Source of the DNA: Caballeronia fortuita
GTDB lineage: Bacteria > Pseudomonadota > Gammaproteobacteria > Burkholderiales > Burkholderiaceae
Reading direction: 5' to 3'
Length of the DNA stretch: 64,000 nt
NCBI RefSeq assembly: GCF_001544835.2
Contig: NZ_FCNX02000002.1
Location: 310,001-374,000, forward strand
The notes under the pieces are model-generated. The model was not told the DNA's origin and made no database searches. It was given only the letters and a program-made list of their open reading frames with translations. A program made the translations under genes and the position numbers. Shown piece after piece: positions 24,019 through 32,851 of this stretch (position 1 is its first letter; every line of letters starts with the position of its first letter).

Positions 24019-25476
24019 TTATCGCTCCAGATTCCCAAAGCAAACATACTTCGCCTCGAGATACTCCTCGACACCCGATGACGCCCCTTCGCGTCCCATT
24101 CCCGATTCCTTGATGCCGCCGAACGGCGCGACCTCGTTGAACACGAGGCTGTCGTTCACCCCGACGACGCCGCATTCCAGCGCTTCCATCACCCTGAACG
24201 CGCGGCTGATATCCGCCGTGTAGAAGTACGCTGCGAGGCCCGTGCGCGTGTCGTTGGCGAGCGTGATGACATCGTCCTCGTCCCTGAATGGCAGCACGCT
24301 CGCAATCGGCCCGAGCACTTCGTCGCCGCAGACGCTCATCGACGGATCGACGCCCGTCAGCACCGTCGGCCTGAAAAAGTTCGATCCCGGCTTCACGCGC
24401 GCGCCGCCCGCCGCGACCGTCGCGCCGAGCCTCAGCGCTTCATCGACGAGGCTTTCGATGCGCGCCACCGCCGCTTCGCCGATGAGCGGGCCGATCTGCG
24501 CGCCCTCGTCGAGCGCGTCGCCCACCTTCAGCAACGCGACTTTCGACACCAGCTTCGCGACGAAAGTCTCGTAAACGTCCTCATGCACGAAGAAGCGATT
24601 CGCGCACATCGCCGCCTGGCCCGAGTGACGGAAACGCGCATCGAGCGCGCCCTTCACGGCGAGGTCGATGTCGGCATCGCCGAACACGATGAAAGGACAG
24701 TTCGCGCCCAGTTCGAGCGACATCTTCTTCACCGTGGGCGCGCACAGGCTCATCAGCCGCTTGCCTTCTTCGATGGAACCGGTGAACGATACCTTCCTCA
24801 CATCGGCGCTCGCGAGCAGCGCGCTCCTGACCGGCTCGCCCTCGCCCGTCAGCACCGAGAGCACGCCGCGCGGCAAGCCTGCGTTCTCGCCGAGCACGCA
24901 CAGCGCGAGCGCGGAGAACGGCGTCTGCGGATCGGGATGATGGATGACCGTGCAGCCCGCCGCGAGCGCGGCGCCGACGCGTCGCGCGACCATCGACGAA
25001 GGAAAGGTCCATGAGGTGATCGCACCGCACACGCCAACCGGCTGATGCAGCACCCGAATACGCTGATTGCGCCGCGGCGCGGGAATGTTGTCGCCATAGA
25101 TGCGGCGCGCTTCCTCCGCGAACCAGTCGAGGTAGTTCGCGGCCTGCGTGACTTCGGAACGCGCTTCGTGCAGCGGCTTGCCTTGTTCGCTGCAGAGGAT
25201 GCTGGCCAGATCGTCGCGATGCTGCTCGACGAGACGCGCCCACTCTCTCAACACCGACGCGCGCTCGCGGCTGCTCCAGCTACGCCAGTCCTGCAAGGCC
25301 GCGCTCGCGCATTCGATGGCTTCGCTCACCTGCTCCGCCGTGACCTGCGGCACCGAACCGATGATCTCGCCCGACGATGGATTCGCGACCGGCACGCGCG
25401 GCAGCGACGTATTGTCGACCCACGCGCCGCCGATATACGCCGATTGCTCGAAAAGACTGGGGCACTGCAGGTTCAT
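24019..25476 (-). CDS. GabD-like aldehyde dehydrogenase homologue lacking the catalytic Cys
   Basis: A 485-residue protein aligning end to end with succinate-semialdehyde dehydrogenase GabD (FSALALC, VSFTGSIEEGKRLM, FGGIKESGMGREG, YLEAKYVC). Several active-site positions differ: GQTCVCANR is GQAAMCANR, so the nucleophile is Ala289; the oxyanion Asn in PWNFP is Thr157 (SWTFP); the cofactor Lys of KPA is His180; ExFGP is EVLGP. Only the general-base Glu (E255 in LELGAN) remains. It is therefore very unlikely to oxidise aldehydes by the known mechanism. The frame is intact and full-length, so this is a pseudoenzyme rather than a decayed gene. Start at 25476 has GGAG 7 bases upstream; ATG at 25509 is possible. 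Confidence 0.85.
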   Translation of the reverse strand: MNLQCPSLFEQSAYIGGAWVDNTSLPRVPVANPSSGEIIGSVPQVTAEQVSEAIECASAALQDWRSWSSRERASVLREWARLVEQHRDDLASILCSEQGKPLHEARSEVTQAANYLDWFAEEARRIYGDNIPAPRRNQRIRVLHQPVGVCGAITSWTFPSSMVARRVGAALAAGCTVIHHPDPQTPFSALALCVLGENAGLPRGVLSVLTGEGEPVRSALLASADVRKVSFTGSIEEGKRLMSLCAPTVKKMSLELGANCPFIVFGDADIDLAVKGALDARFRHSGQAAMCANRFFVHEDVYETFVAKLVSKVALLKVGDALDEGAQIGPLIGEAAVARIESLVDEALRLGATVAAGGARVKPGSNFFRPTVLTGVDPSMSVCGDEVLGPIASVLPFRDEDDVITLANDTRTGLAAYFYTADISRAFRVMEALECGVVGVNDSLVFNEVAPFGGIKESGMGREGASSGVEEYLEAKYVCFGNLER

Positions 25477-25550
25477 GGCTCGCTCCAATGCGTTCGGGGC
25501 TTCGTGCATTCAGTTGCATCGAGCTTAACGCATTTTCTACGCGCCATTCG

Positions 25551-25593
25551 GGCGCGCGCGGCATCTCCGGTATATGAATGCCGCGCGCGCGCC
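25551..25593 (-). terminator. Very strong GC hairpin downstream of actP
   Basis: Left arm 25551-25564 (GGCGCGCGCGGCAT) pairs with right arm 25578-25593 (ATGCCGCGCGCGCGCC) around a 13-base loop, a 14-bp stem with one extra CG step. It lies 15 bases past the actP stop and before the aldehyde-dehydrogenase-like gene. No T tract follows, so it may be a pause or mRNA-stability element rather than a classic terminator. Confidence 0.45.
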
Positions 25594-25607
25594 GCAAGAA
25601 CATCACA

Positions 25608-27269
25608 TCAATGGCTTGCGCCCTCCACCGCGCCGATGCCCGTTTCCGAACGCACGGTCTGCGCTTCGAAACCGGCCTTGTCGATGCGTGAGCGCGCCGA
25701 TCTGTCGGTCACCGAGAAGAGCCATATGCCGATGAAGCCGATCGCCATCGAGAACAGCGCGGGCGATGCATACGGGAACGGCGCACTCGCGTAATGGAAC
25801 ACATCGACCCAGACGGCCTTCGAGAGAATCGTCATCACGACTGCCGAGAGGAGGCCGAGAAAGCCGCCGATGGCCGCGCCGCGCGTCGTGCAGCCGCGCC
25901 ACAGCACCGACATGAAGAGCACCGGAAAATTGGCCGATGCCGCCACCGCGAACGCGAGCGACACCATGAACGCGATGTTCTGCTTCTCGAACACGATGCC
26001 GAGCACGACCGCGACGATGCCGAGCACGATCGTCGTGATGCGCGATACCTTCAGCTCGCTTTTGCTCGACGCCTGGCCCTTCTTGAACACGGTCGCATAG
26101 AGATCGTGCGATACCGCCGACGCACCCGCGAGCGTCAGACCCGCGACGACCGCGAGAATGGTCGCGAACGCAACGGCCGAGATGAAGCCGAGGAACACGT
26201 TGCCGCCCACCGCGCTCGCCAGATGCACCGCCGCCATGTTCGTGCCGCCGAGCAGCTTGCCGCCCGCATCCTTGAACATCGGATTGGTGCTCACGAGCAC
26301 GATCGCGCCGAAGCCGATGATGAACGTGAGAATGTAGAAGTAGCCGATCCACGTCGTCGCCCAGAACACCGACTTGCGCGCTTCCTTCGCGTTGGGCACG
26401 GTGAAGAAGCGCATCAGGATATGCGGCAGCCCGGCCGTGCCGAACATCAGCGCGATGCCGAAGGAGATCGCCGAGATCGGGTCCTTGATGAAGTTGCCCG
26501 GCCCCATGATCGACGCCTTCTTCTCGTGCACGTCGACGGCTTTGGCGAAGAGCGCCTCGGGGCTGAAGTGGAATTGCCACAGCACCATGAACGCCATGAA
26601 CGAAGCGCCCGCGAGCAGCAGACACGCCTTGATGATCTGCACCCACGTCGTCGCGGTCATGCCGCCGAAGAGCACGTACACCATCATCAGCGCGCCGACG
26701 ATCACCACCGCGATCCAGTATTCGAGCCCGAACAGCAGCTTGATGAGTTGTCCCGCGCCGACCATCTGCGCGATCAGATAGAACGCAACGACAACCAGCG
26801 TGCCCGATGCCGCGAACGCGCGAATCGGCGTCTGCTTGAAGCGATACGCGGCGACATCGGCGAACGTGAAGCGGCCGAGATTGCGCAGACGCTCCGCCAT
26901 CAGGAACGTGATGATCGGCCAGCCGACGAGAAAGCCGATCGAATAGATGAGCCCGTCGTAGCCGTTGCTATAGACCGCCGCCGATATGCCGAGAAACGAC
27001 GCCGCCGACATGAAGTCGCCCGCGATCGCAAGCCCGTTCTGGAAGCCCGTGATGCCGCCGCCCGCCGTGTAGAACTCGGCCGCCGAGCGCGTCTTCTTCG
27101 CGGCCCACTTGGTGATGAAGAGCGTCGCGATCACGAACGCGATGAACATGCAGATCGCGGTCCAGTTGGTCGCCTGCTTCACTGCCTGGCCGAGATCGCC
27201 GCCCGCGGCGAATGCATTCGCGGACGCGATGAAAAGCGCGCCCGCGGCGATTGAACGATGCGCGTTCAT
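25608..27269 (-). CDS. actP: Cation/acetate symporter
   Basis: A 553-residue sodium:solute symporter (SSS family) with a signal-like N-terminus ([18 protein letters not shown]), then about 13 membrane segments. Diagnostic stretches are [77 protein letters not shown] and [21 protein letters not shown], as in ActP. It imports acetate and other short carboxylates. The ATG overlaps the stop of the upstream DUF485 gene by 4 bases (ATGA), the standard yjcH-actP arrangement. A GC hairpin follows at 25551-25593. Confidence 0.92.
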   Translation of the reverse strand: MNAHRSIAAGALFIASANAFAAGGDLGQAVKQATNWTAICMFIAFVIATLFITKWAAKKTRSAAEFYTAGGGITGFQNGLAIAGDFMSAASFLGISAAVYSNGYDGLIYSIGFLVGWPIITFLMAERLRNLGRFTFADVAAYRFKQTPIRAFAASGTLVVVAFYLIAQMVGAGQLIKLLFGLEYWIAVVIVGALMMVYVLFGGMTATTWVQIIKACLLLAGASFMAFMVLWQFHFSPEALFAKAVDVHEKKASIMGPGNFIKDPISAISFGIALMFGTAGLPHILMRFFTVPNAKEARKSVFWATTWIGYFYILTFIIGFGAIVLVSTNPMFKDAGGKLLGGTNMAAVHLASAVGGNVFLGFISAVAFATILAVVAGLTLAGASAVSHDLYATVFKKGQASSKSELKVSRITTIVLGIVAVVLGIVFEKQNIAFMVSLAFAVAASANFPVLFMSVLWRGCTTRGAAIGGFLGLLSAVVMTILSKAVWVDVFHYASAPFPYASPALFSMAIGFIGIWLFSVTDRSARSRIDKAGFEAQTVRSETGIGAVEGASH

Positions 27270-27571
27270 GCGGCCTCCCGCTTGATCTTGTCGGTGAGCT
27301 CGTCGTACGTGCTATTTGCATGACGCACGTAGAGCCCCGTGATGACGACCGTGAAGACGATGACGAACAGGCCGATCGGCATGCCCCACGTCATCACGCC
27401 CGCGCCCATCTTCGCGGCGAGCAGGTCGCGGTCGAACGCGATCAGCAGCACATAGCCGTAATAGACGATCAGCACGAGCGCCGTCAGCGTCCAGCCGAGC
27501 TTCGAGCGCTTGCGCACCAGTTCGCCGTAAGCGGCGCTCGACTTGATTTTCTCCACGATCTTCAGATCCAT
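27266..27571 (-). CDS. yjcH: DUF485 membrane protein (YjcH)
   Basis: A 101-residue inner-membrane protein with two hydrophobic segments ([22 protein letters not shown] and [21 protein letters not shown]) and the ending [21 protein letters not shown], typical of DUF485/YjcH. It is the partner always found before ActP and is thought to support its membrane insertion or activity. Start at 27571 has AGGAG 6 bases before it; an in-frame ATG at 27586 is also possible. Overlaps actP by 4 bases. Confidence 0.9.
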   Translation of the reverse strand: MDLKIVEKIKSSAAYGELVRKRSKLGWTLTALVLIVYYGYVLLIAFDRDLLAAKMGAGVMTWGMPIGLFVIVFTVVITGLYVRHANSTYDELTDKIKREAA

Positions 27572-28328
27572 TTCCGTCTCCTGCATGGATGTCTCTTCTC
27601 TGCGTGCAAAGGCGCCCGCGTTCGGCGCGGCGCGCGAACGGTCAGCGATGCGTTGATTCAAGGAAACCCCAGGCGGGGCGTTCATGCGATGCTTCGCGCA
27701 GCGGTGCGACGCGAGTCGCCGCCGATGCGCTGGAGACTAAGGTAAAAGCGCGCGCTTACCCGTTTCTTACGCGCGCTGTTTTCTTTCGACGGGGTTTACG
27801 CGAACCATCGGGCGCGATTACATCGCATCAGCGATGTTCCGTTGTAAGTAGGCACGTACGACGCAGGCGTTCACGATGCACGTCAGCGTTGCAAAAAACG
27901 TGACGATGAAACGTCGTCATGCGCGGCGATCCGCACCGCATCGGTCAGTAATTGCTGCGCATTCCGTTCCCCTGTGTTCAGCCAAAATCGCATTAAACGC
28001 TATGGCGTTTTCATCCGTATTCAGCTATTAGTAGACTCGTCACGCACGTCACGCTGCACGGTGGCGAACCATGAGCATCTCTGGCTATAACTCGACCGTG
28101 AATACCGGAGGCAGCTACGACACATCACAAGCACCAGGCTCGCGTTCGTTGACGTCGCCATAAAGCCCTGTCCCGCGCGATTTCATCGCATGGCGAAGCA
28201 TGTCTGGAAAGCGCGCGCTTTTCCGGCGGGCTTTCGCTGAAACGCACACCGCGAGCATTGTCGTGGCGAGGCGCCTTTGCGGCGCGCTCGCTCATCAACG
28301 ATCGGCCATCCCAACGGGGGAGGCGCCC
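27572..28328. other. 757-base intergenic region before the RND pump operon
   Basis: No convincing gene. It contains an inverted repeat AGCGCGCG (27747-27754) / CGCGCGCT (27770-27777) flanked by AAA and TTT, AT-richer stretches around 27960-28040 that may hold promoters, and one 30-codon ORF from ATG 28071 to TAA 28163 (begins MSISGYNSTVNTGG) that I do not recognise. A strong ribosome binding site for the pump adaptor ends the region. No regulator of the pump is encoded here. Confidence 0.5.
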
Positions 28329-29594
28329 ATGGCGTTCGTGTCGGAACAGGTACTCAACCGCGGTTCGTTCGTTCAACCGTCGCGCTCCATGCGCGCGCTG
28401 CGTTTCGCCGCAGCCGCCGCGCTCGCGTCGCTGGCGCTCACGGCGTGCAAGAAGCCCGCTCCGCAAGCGCAGAAACCCGTGGTCGATGTCACCGTCGTGA
28501 CCGTCGCCGCGCAATCGACGCCCGTCGACTTCGAATTCACCGCGCAGACGCAAAGCTCGCGCGAAGTGGAAATCCGCGCGCGCGTCGATGGCTTCCTCGA
28601 AAAGCGCATGTACATCGAAGGCTCGCTCGTCTCGGCCAATCAGGTCATGTTCATCATGGACAAACGGCCCTTCGAGGCGGCGCTGCAGACGGCCAAGGGC
28701 TCGCTCGCGCAACAGCAGGCGCGCCTGCTCGTCACGCAGCAGAACCTCCAGCGCGTGAAGCCGCTCGCCGCGATGAATGCGTTGAGCAAAAAGGATCTCG
28801 ACGATGCCGTCGGCAACGAAAAGAGCGCGGAGGCGGCCGTCATCGCTGCGAAAGGCGAAGTGCAGACCGCCGAGCTGAACCTGAGCTACACGACGATCCG
28901 CTCGCCGCTCAAGGGCCTCTCCAGCTTCGCGCGGGTGCAGGAAGGCAGCTACGTGACGCCGACGCAAGGCGGCCTGCTCACCTACGTCTATCAGCTCGAC
29001 CCGATGTGGGTGAACTTCAGCATTTCCGAGAACGAGTTGCTCGGTTATCGCGAGCAGATCAAGAAAGGCCAGTTGCACTTTCCGCCCGACAACAAGTTCG
29101 ATGTCACCGTCATCCAGGCCGACGGCTCGGTCTTTCCGCAGACCGGCCGCATCGACTTCACGAATCCGGCCTTCAGCACGGAGACGGGCACGTTCCTCGT
29201 GCGCGCGGTGTTCGCGAATCCGCAGGGCACGCTGCGCCCCGGCCAGTTCGTGAAGGCGCGGGTCGCGGGCGCGGTGCGGCCCGACGCGATACTCGTGCCG
29301 CAACGCGCCGTGCTGCAAGGCGCGAAGAGTCATTACGTATGGACGCTCGACGATCAGTCGAAGCCGCATCAGCGCGTCGTCGAAGTCGGCGAGTGGCACG
29401 GCGACGACTGGTTCGTCACGAGCGGCCTGAAAGCGGGCGAGCGCGTCATCGTCGATGGCGCGATACGCGTAAGCGCGGACTCGCAGGTTCGCGTCGTCTC
29501 CGCGCCGCCGGCCGCGGCCGATGCCGGGGCATCGGGCGCGCAGGAGGCGTCGCTCGGACAGACGAAGAGCGCAAGCGGCGGGACCGGAAAGTGA
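28329..29594 (+). CDS. RND efflux periplasmic adaptor (membrane fusion lipoprotein)
   Basis: A 421-residue HlyD/AcrA-type adaptor. The lipobox LALTAC places Cys at residue 40, so it is a lipoprotein anchored in the inner membrane. Domains follow in the usual order: barrel-sandwich half (VEIRARVDGFLEKRMYIEGSLV), alpha-hairpin (LAQQQARLLVTQQNLQRVKPL, ALSKKDLDDAVGNEKSAEA), second half (TIRSPLKGLSSFARVQEGSYV), beta-barrel (RIDFTNPAFSTETGTFLVRA) and membrane-proximal domain. GGGGGAGG 5 bases upstream fixes ATG 28329, although the N-terminal extension is longish; ATG 28389 is an alternative. First of six genes reading through to pqiC. Confidence 0.92.
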   Translation: MAFVSEQVLNRGSFVQPSRSMRALRFAAAAALASLALTACKKPAPQAQKPVVDVTVVTVAAQSTPVDFEFTAQTQSSREVEIRARVDGFLEKRMYIEGSLVSANQVMFIMDKRPFEAALQTAKGSLAQQQARLLVTQQNLQRVKPLAAMNALSKKDLDDAVGNEKSAEAAVIAAKGEVQTAELNLSYTTIRSPLKGLSSFARVQEGSYVTPTQGGLLTYVYQLDPMWVNFSISENELLGYREQIKKGQLHFPPDNKFDVTVIQADGSVFPQTGRIDFTNPAFSTETGTFLVRAVFANPQGTLRPGQFVKARVAGAVRPDAILVPQRAVLQGAKSHYVWTLDDQSKPHQRVVEVGEWHGDDWFVTSGLKAGERVIVDGAIRVSADSQVRVVSAPPAAADAGASGAQEASLGQTKSASGGTGK

Positions 29595-29637
29595 CGTGAT
29601 TTGACGACTATCGCAGGACGTCGCGCGGAAGAGGCCA

Positions 29638-32600
29638 ATGAACATTTCACATTTCTGCATTGACCGTCCCATATTCGCGTCGGTCATATCGATCATCATC
29701 ACGCTGGGCGGCGCGTTGACGATGCTCGCGCTGCCCACCGCGCAGTATCCCGACATCACGCCGCCGCAGATCACGATCTCCGCGACCTATCCGGGCGCGA
29801 GCGCCGACGTGGTCGCGAACAACGTCGCCGCGCCGATCGAGCAGCAGGTCAACGGCGCGGACAACATGATCTACATGAGCTCGTCGAGTTCGTCGACGGG
29901 CAATCTCACGATCAACGCGTACTTCCAGATCGGCACGAACCCCGAACTCGCGCAGGTCGACGTGCAGAACCGCGTGAATCTCGCGCTGCCGCAACTGCCG
30001 CAATCGGTGACGGCGCAGGGCGTGCAGGTGCAGAAGAAGTCGCAGGCGTTCATGATGGTCATCGCCATCTATTCGCCCGACGAGCGTTACGACGCGACCT
30101 ACATCGCGAACTACGCGAACGTGTATGTTCTCGATGCGCTGAAGCGCATTCCCGGCGCCAACCAGTCGAGCATCTTCGGCACGCCCGATTACGCGATGCG
30201 TATCTGGCTCAAGCCCGATCGCATGGCGCAGCTTGGCATCACCGCCGCCGACGTGCAGCGCGCCGTCGCCAATCAGAACCAGCAGTTCGCCGTCGGCCGC
30301 CTCGGGCAATCGCCGACCGGCGCGCCCGTCGAACAGTCCTTCGCTGTGACGACGACCGGCCGCCTCACCGAGCCTTCCGAGTTCGAGAACATCATCATCC
30401 GCGCGCAGTCGGGCGGCGCTGCGATCGTGCGTCTGAAAGACGTGGGCCGCGCCGAGCTCGGGCAAAAGGATTATTCGATCCGCAGCCGCTTCAACGGCAA
30501 ATCCGCGACCGTGCTCGCCGTCTATCAGCAGCCGGGCGCGAACGCGCTCGACGTGTCGAAGCAGGTGCGCGCCGCGCTCGCGGAGATGAAAAAGACCTTC
30601 CCGCAAGGCATCGATTACGAAATCGCGATGGACACGACCGAGTTCACGCGCGCGTCCATCTCCGACGTGGTGCACACCTTCTTCGAAGCGGTCGTGCTCG
30701 TCGTCATCGTCGTGTTCGTGTTCCTGCAAAGCCTGCGCGCGACGCTGATTCCGGTGCTCGCGGTGCCGGTGTCGATCGTCGGCACGTTCATGGGCATGGA
30801 GGCGCTCGGCTTCTCCATCAACATGCTGACGCTGTTCGGCATGGTGCTCGCGATCGGCATTGTCGTGGACGATGCGATCGTCGTGATCGAGAACGTCGAG
30901 CGGAACATGACCGTGCACAAGCTCGATCCGAAGACCGCCGCGAAGAAGGCGATGGACGAAGTGGCCGGGCCGGTCGTCGCGATCGTGCTCGTGCTGTGCG
31001 CGGTGTTCGTGCCGGTCGCGTTCCTCTCCGGCATCACCGGGCAGATGTACAAGCAGTTCGCCATCACGATTGCGATATCGGTGGTGATCTCGGGCATCGT
31101 CGCGCTGACCTTGTCGCCCGCCCTCGCCTCGTTGCTGCTCAAGCCCGGGCATCACGAGAAAAAAGGCTTTTTCCGCTGGTTCGACAACCAGTTCGCGCGC
31201 ATGACGCGCGGCTACACGAGCGTCGTGCGGCTCATCATCAAGCGCTTCGCGATCGCGCTTCTGCTCTTTGCCGGCATGATCGCGCTCGCGGTCGTGATGA
31301 TGAAGGACATACCGACCGCCTTCCTGCCGCCGGAAGATCAGGGCTATCTGCTCGGCGCGGTCATCATGCCCGATGCCGCGTCGCTCGATCGCACCGGCGC
31401 GGTGTCGGATCGCGTGACCGAATACTTCGTGAAGCAGCCCGCGGTCGGCAGCATTACGACCGTCGACGGCTTTTCGATTCTGGACAGCCAGAACAAGAAC
31501 AACGCGTCTACGTTCTTCGTCGGCTTCAAGAGTTTCGAGGATCGTTATACGTCGGCCAATATCCGCACGCAGAACGCGCGCGCCGTGCTCGTCGACGCTT
31601 ACAAGCATCTGTCGCAGATCAGGGAGGGCATCGTCGTGCCGCTCAATCCGCCGTCGATTCCGGGTCTCGGCACGACGGGCGGCACCGAGATGTGGATTCA
31701 GAGCAAGGGCGACGCGACCATCGCGCAGTTCGCGGGAATCGTCGACGACTTCGTTGCGAAGGCGAAAGCGCGGCCCGAGCTGACCGGCGTGACCTCGACC
31801 TTCAATGCGTCGTCGCAGCAACTGCTCGCGAACGTCGATCGCGACAAGGCCGAAACGCTCGGCGTGCCCGTAGAGGACGTTTATAGCGCGATGCAGACGA
31901 TGTTCGGCTCGCTCTACGTGTCGCAGTTCAATCGATCGAGCCGCCTGTGGCAAGTGATTCTGCAGGCCGAGCCGCAGTATCGGCTGAAGCCGGACGATCT
32001 CACGCAGATCTTCGTGAAGAGCAAGACCGGCGAGATGGTGCCGCTCAAGGCCGTGGTCAATACGAAGTATGTGACCGGACCCGATCTCATCACGCGCTTC
32101 AACAACTTCCCCGCGGTGAAGATCACGGCGAACGCCGCGCCGGGCTACGCGTCGGGGCAAGTGATCGCGGCGCTCGAAGACATCGCGAAAGACTTGCCGA
32201 CCGATTACGGCATCGGCTGGAGCGGCGAGGCTTACGAGGCGAAGCAGTCGGGCAGTTCGTCGGCGCTCGTGTTCATCTTCGGTCTGATCATGGTGTTCCT
32301 GATCCTCGCCGCGCAGTACGAGAAGTGGAGCCTGCCGTTCGGCGTCTTGATGGCCGTGCCGTTCGCGATCTTCGGCGCGCTGCTCGCGATCCTCTTGCGC
32401 GGCCTCAACAACGACGTGTATTTCCAGATCGGCCTGACGATGCTCGTCGCGCTCGCAGCGAAGAACGCGATTCTCATCTTCGAGTTCGCCGTGCTGAACC
32501 GCGAGGCGGGCGCCTCCGTCTACGATGCCGCGATGACCGCCGCCGAAGAGCGCCTGCGCCCGATCGTCATGACCTCGCTCGCGTTCATTCTCGGCTGCGT

Positions 32601-32850
32601 GCCGCTCGCGATCGCGACGGGCGCATCGGCGAACAGCCGCCATTCGATCGGCACGGGCGTGATCGGCGGGATGCTCGGCGCGACGGTCATCGCCGTGTTC
32701 TTCATCCCGATGTTCTTCTGGGGACTCGAAACGATGTCGTCGCGCTCCAAGAAAAACAAGAGCGCCGAAGCGCGCCCCGCCGATGCGCAACATCCGCACG
32801 GCGGCAGCGGCCCGAACGCATCGCCGTCCGCTCCGGACAAGGGAGAGTGA
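29638..32850 (+). CDS. RND multidrug efflux permease (HAE1 family)
   Basis: A 1070-residue AcrB/MexB-type inner-membrane proton antiporter. Seen: MNISHFCIDRPIFASVISII, the periplasmic SATYPGASADVVANNVAAPIE, the TM4 proton-relay pair in GIVVDDAIVVIENVERNM, and the second-half AAKNAILIFEFAVL and RLRPIVMTSLAFILGC. Length is normal for the family. Expected to expel hydrophobic drugs or metabolites with the adaptor upstream and the outer-membrane channel downstream. The Ser/Lys/Pro tail after the last helix is poorly conserved in the family. AGGCCA-type weak ribosome binding site; 43-bp gap after the adaptor gene. Confidence 0.95.
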   Translation: MNISHFCIDRPIFASVISIIITLGGALTMLALPTAQYPDITPPQITISATYPGASADVVANNVAAPIEQQVNGADNMIYMSSSSSSTGNLTINAYFQIGTNPELAQVDVQNRVNLALPQLPQSVTAQGVQVQKKSQAFMMVIAIYSPDERYDATYIANYANVYVLDALKRIPGANQSSIFGTPDYAMRIWLKPDRMAQLGITAADVQRAVANQNQQFAVGRLGQSPTGAPVEQSFAVTTTGRLTEPSEFENIIIRAQSGGAAIVRLKDVGRAELGQKDYSIRSRFNGKSATVLAVYQQPGANALDVSKQVRAALAEMKKTFPQGIDYEIAMDTTEFTRASISDVVHTFFEAVVLVVIVVFVFLQSLRATLIPVLAVPVSIVGTFMGMEALGFSINMLTLFGMVLAIGIVVDDAIVVIENVERNMTVHKLDPKTAAKKAMDEVAGPVVAIVLVLCAVFVPVAFLSGITGQMYKQFAITIAISVVISGIVALTLSPALASLLLKPGHHEKKGFFRWFDNQFARMTRGYTSVVRLIIKRFAIALLLFAGMIALAVVMMKDIPTAFLPPEDQGYLLGAVIMPDAASLDRTGAVSDRVTEYFVKQPAVGSITTVDGFSILDSQNKNNASTFFVGFKSFEDRYTSANIRTQNARAVLVDAYKHLSQIREGIVVPLNPPSIPGLGTTGGTEMWIQSKGDATIAQFAGIVDDFVAKAKARPELTGVTSTFNASSQQLLANVDRDKAETLGVPVEDVYSAMQTMFGSLYVSQFNRSSRLWQVILQAEPQYRLKPDDLTQIFVKSKTGEMVPLKAVVNTKYVTGPDLITRFNNFPAVKITANAAPGYASGQVIAALEDIAKDLPTDYGIGWSGEAYEAKQSGSSSALVFIFGLIMVFLILAAQYEKWSLPFGVLMAVPFAIFGALLAILLRGLNNDVYFQIGLTMLVALAAKNAILIFEFAVLNREAGASVYDAAMTAAEERLRPIVMTSLAFILGCVPLAIATGASANSRHSIGTGVIGGMLGATVIAVFFIPMFFWGLETMSSRSKKNKSAEARPADAQHPHGGSGPNASPSAPDKGE

Positions 32851-32851
32851 C

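Noticed and set aside
25794-27254. Plus-strand frame opposite actP
   Set aside because: Low-complexity Arg/His/Asp protein antisense to a clear transporter; no start signal.
27747-27777. AGCGCGCG/CGCGCGCT hairpin with flanking A and T as a terminator
   Set aside because: It lies upstream of the yjcH-actP transcript rather than at a gene end, and no plus-strand gene ends there.
28261-28290. Sigma-54 promoter before the RND operon (TGGC ... TTGC)
   Set aside because: The elements are 13 bases apart instead of 11 and the GG/GC core is poor.
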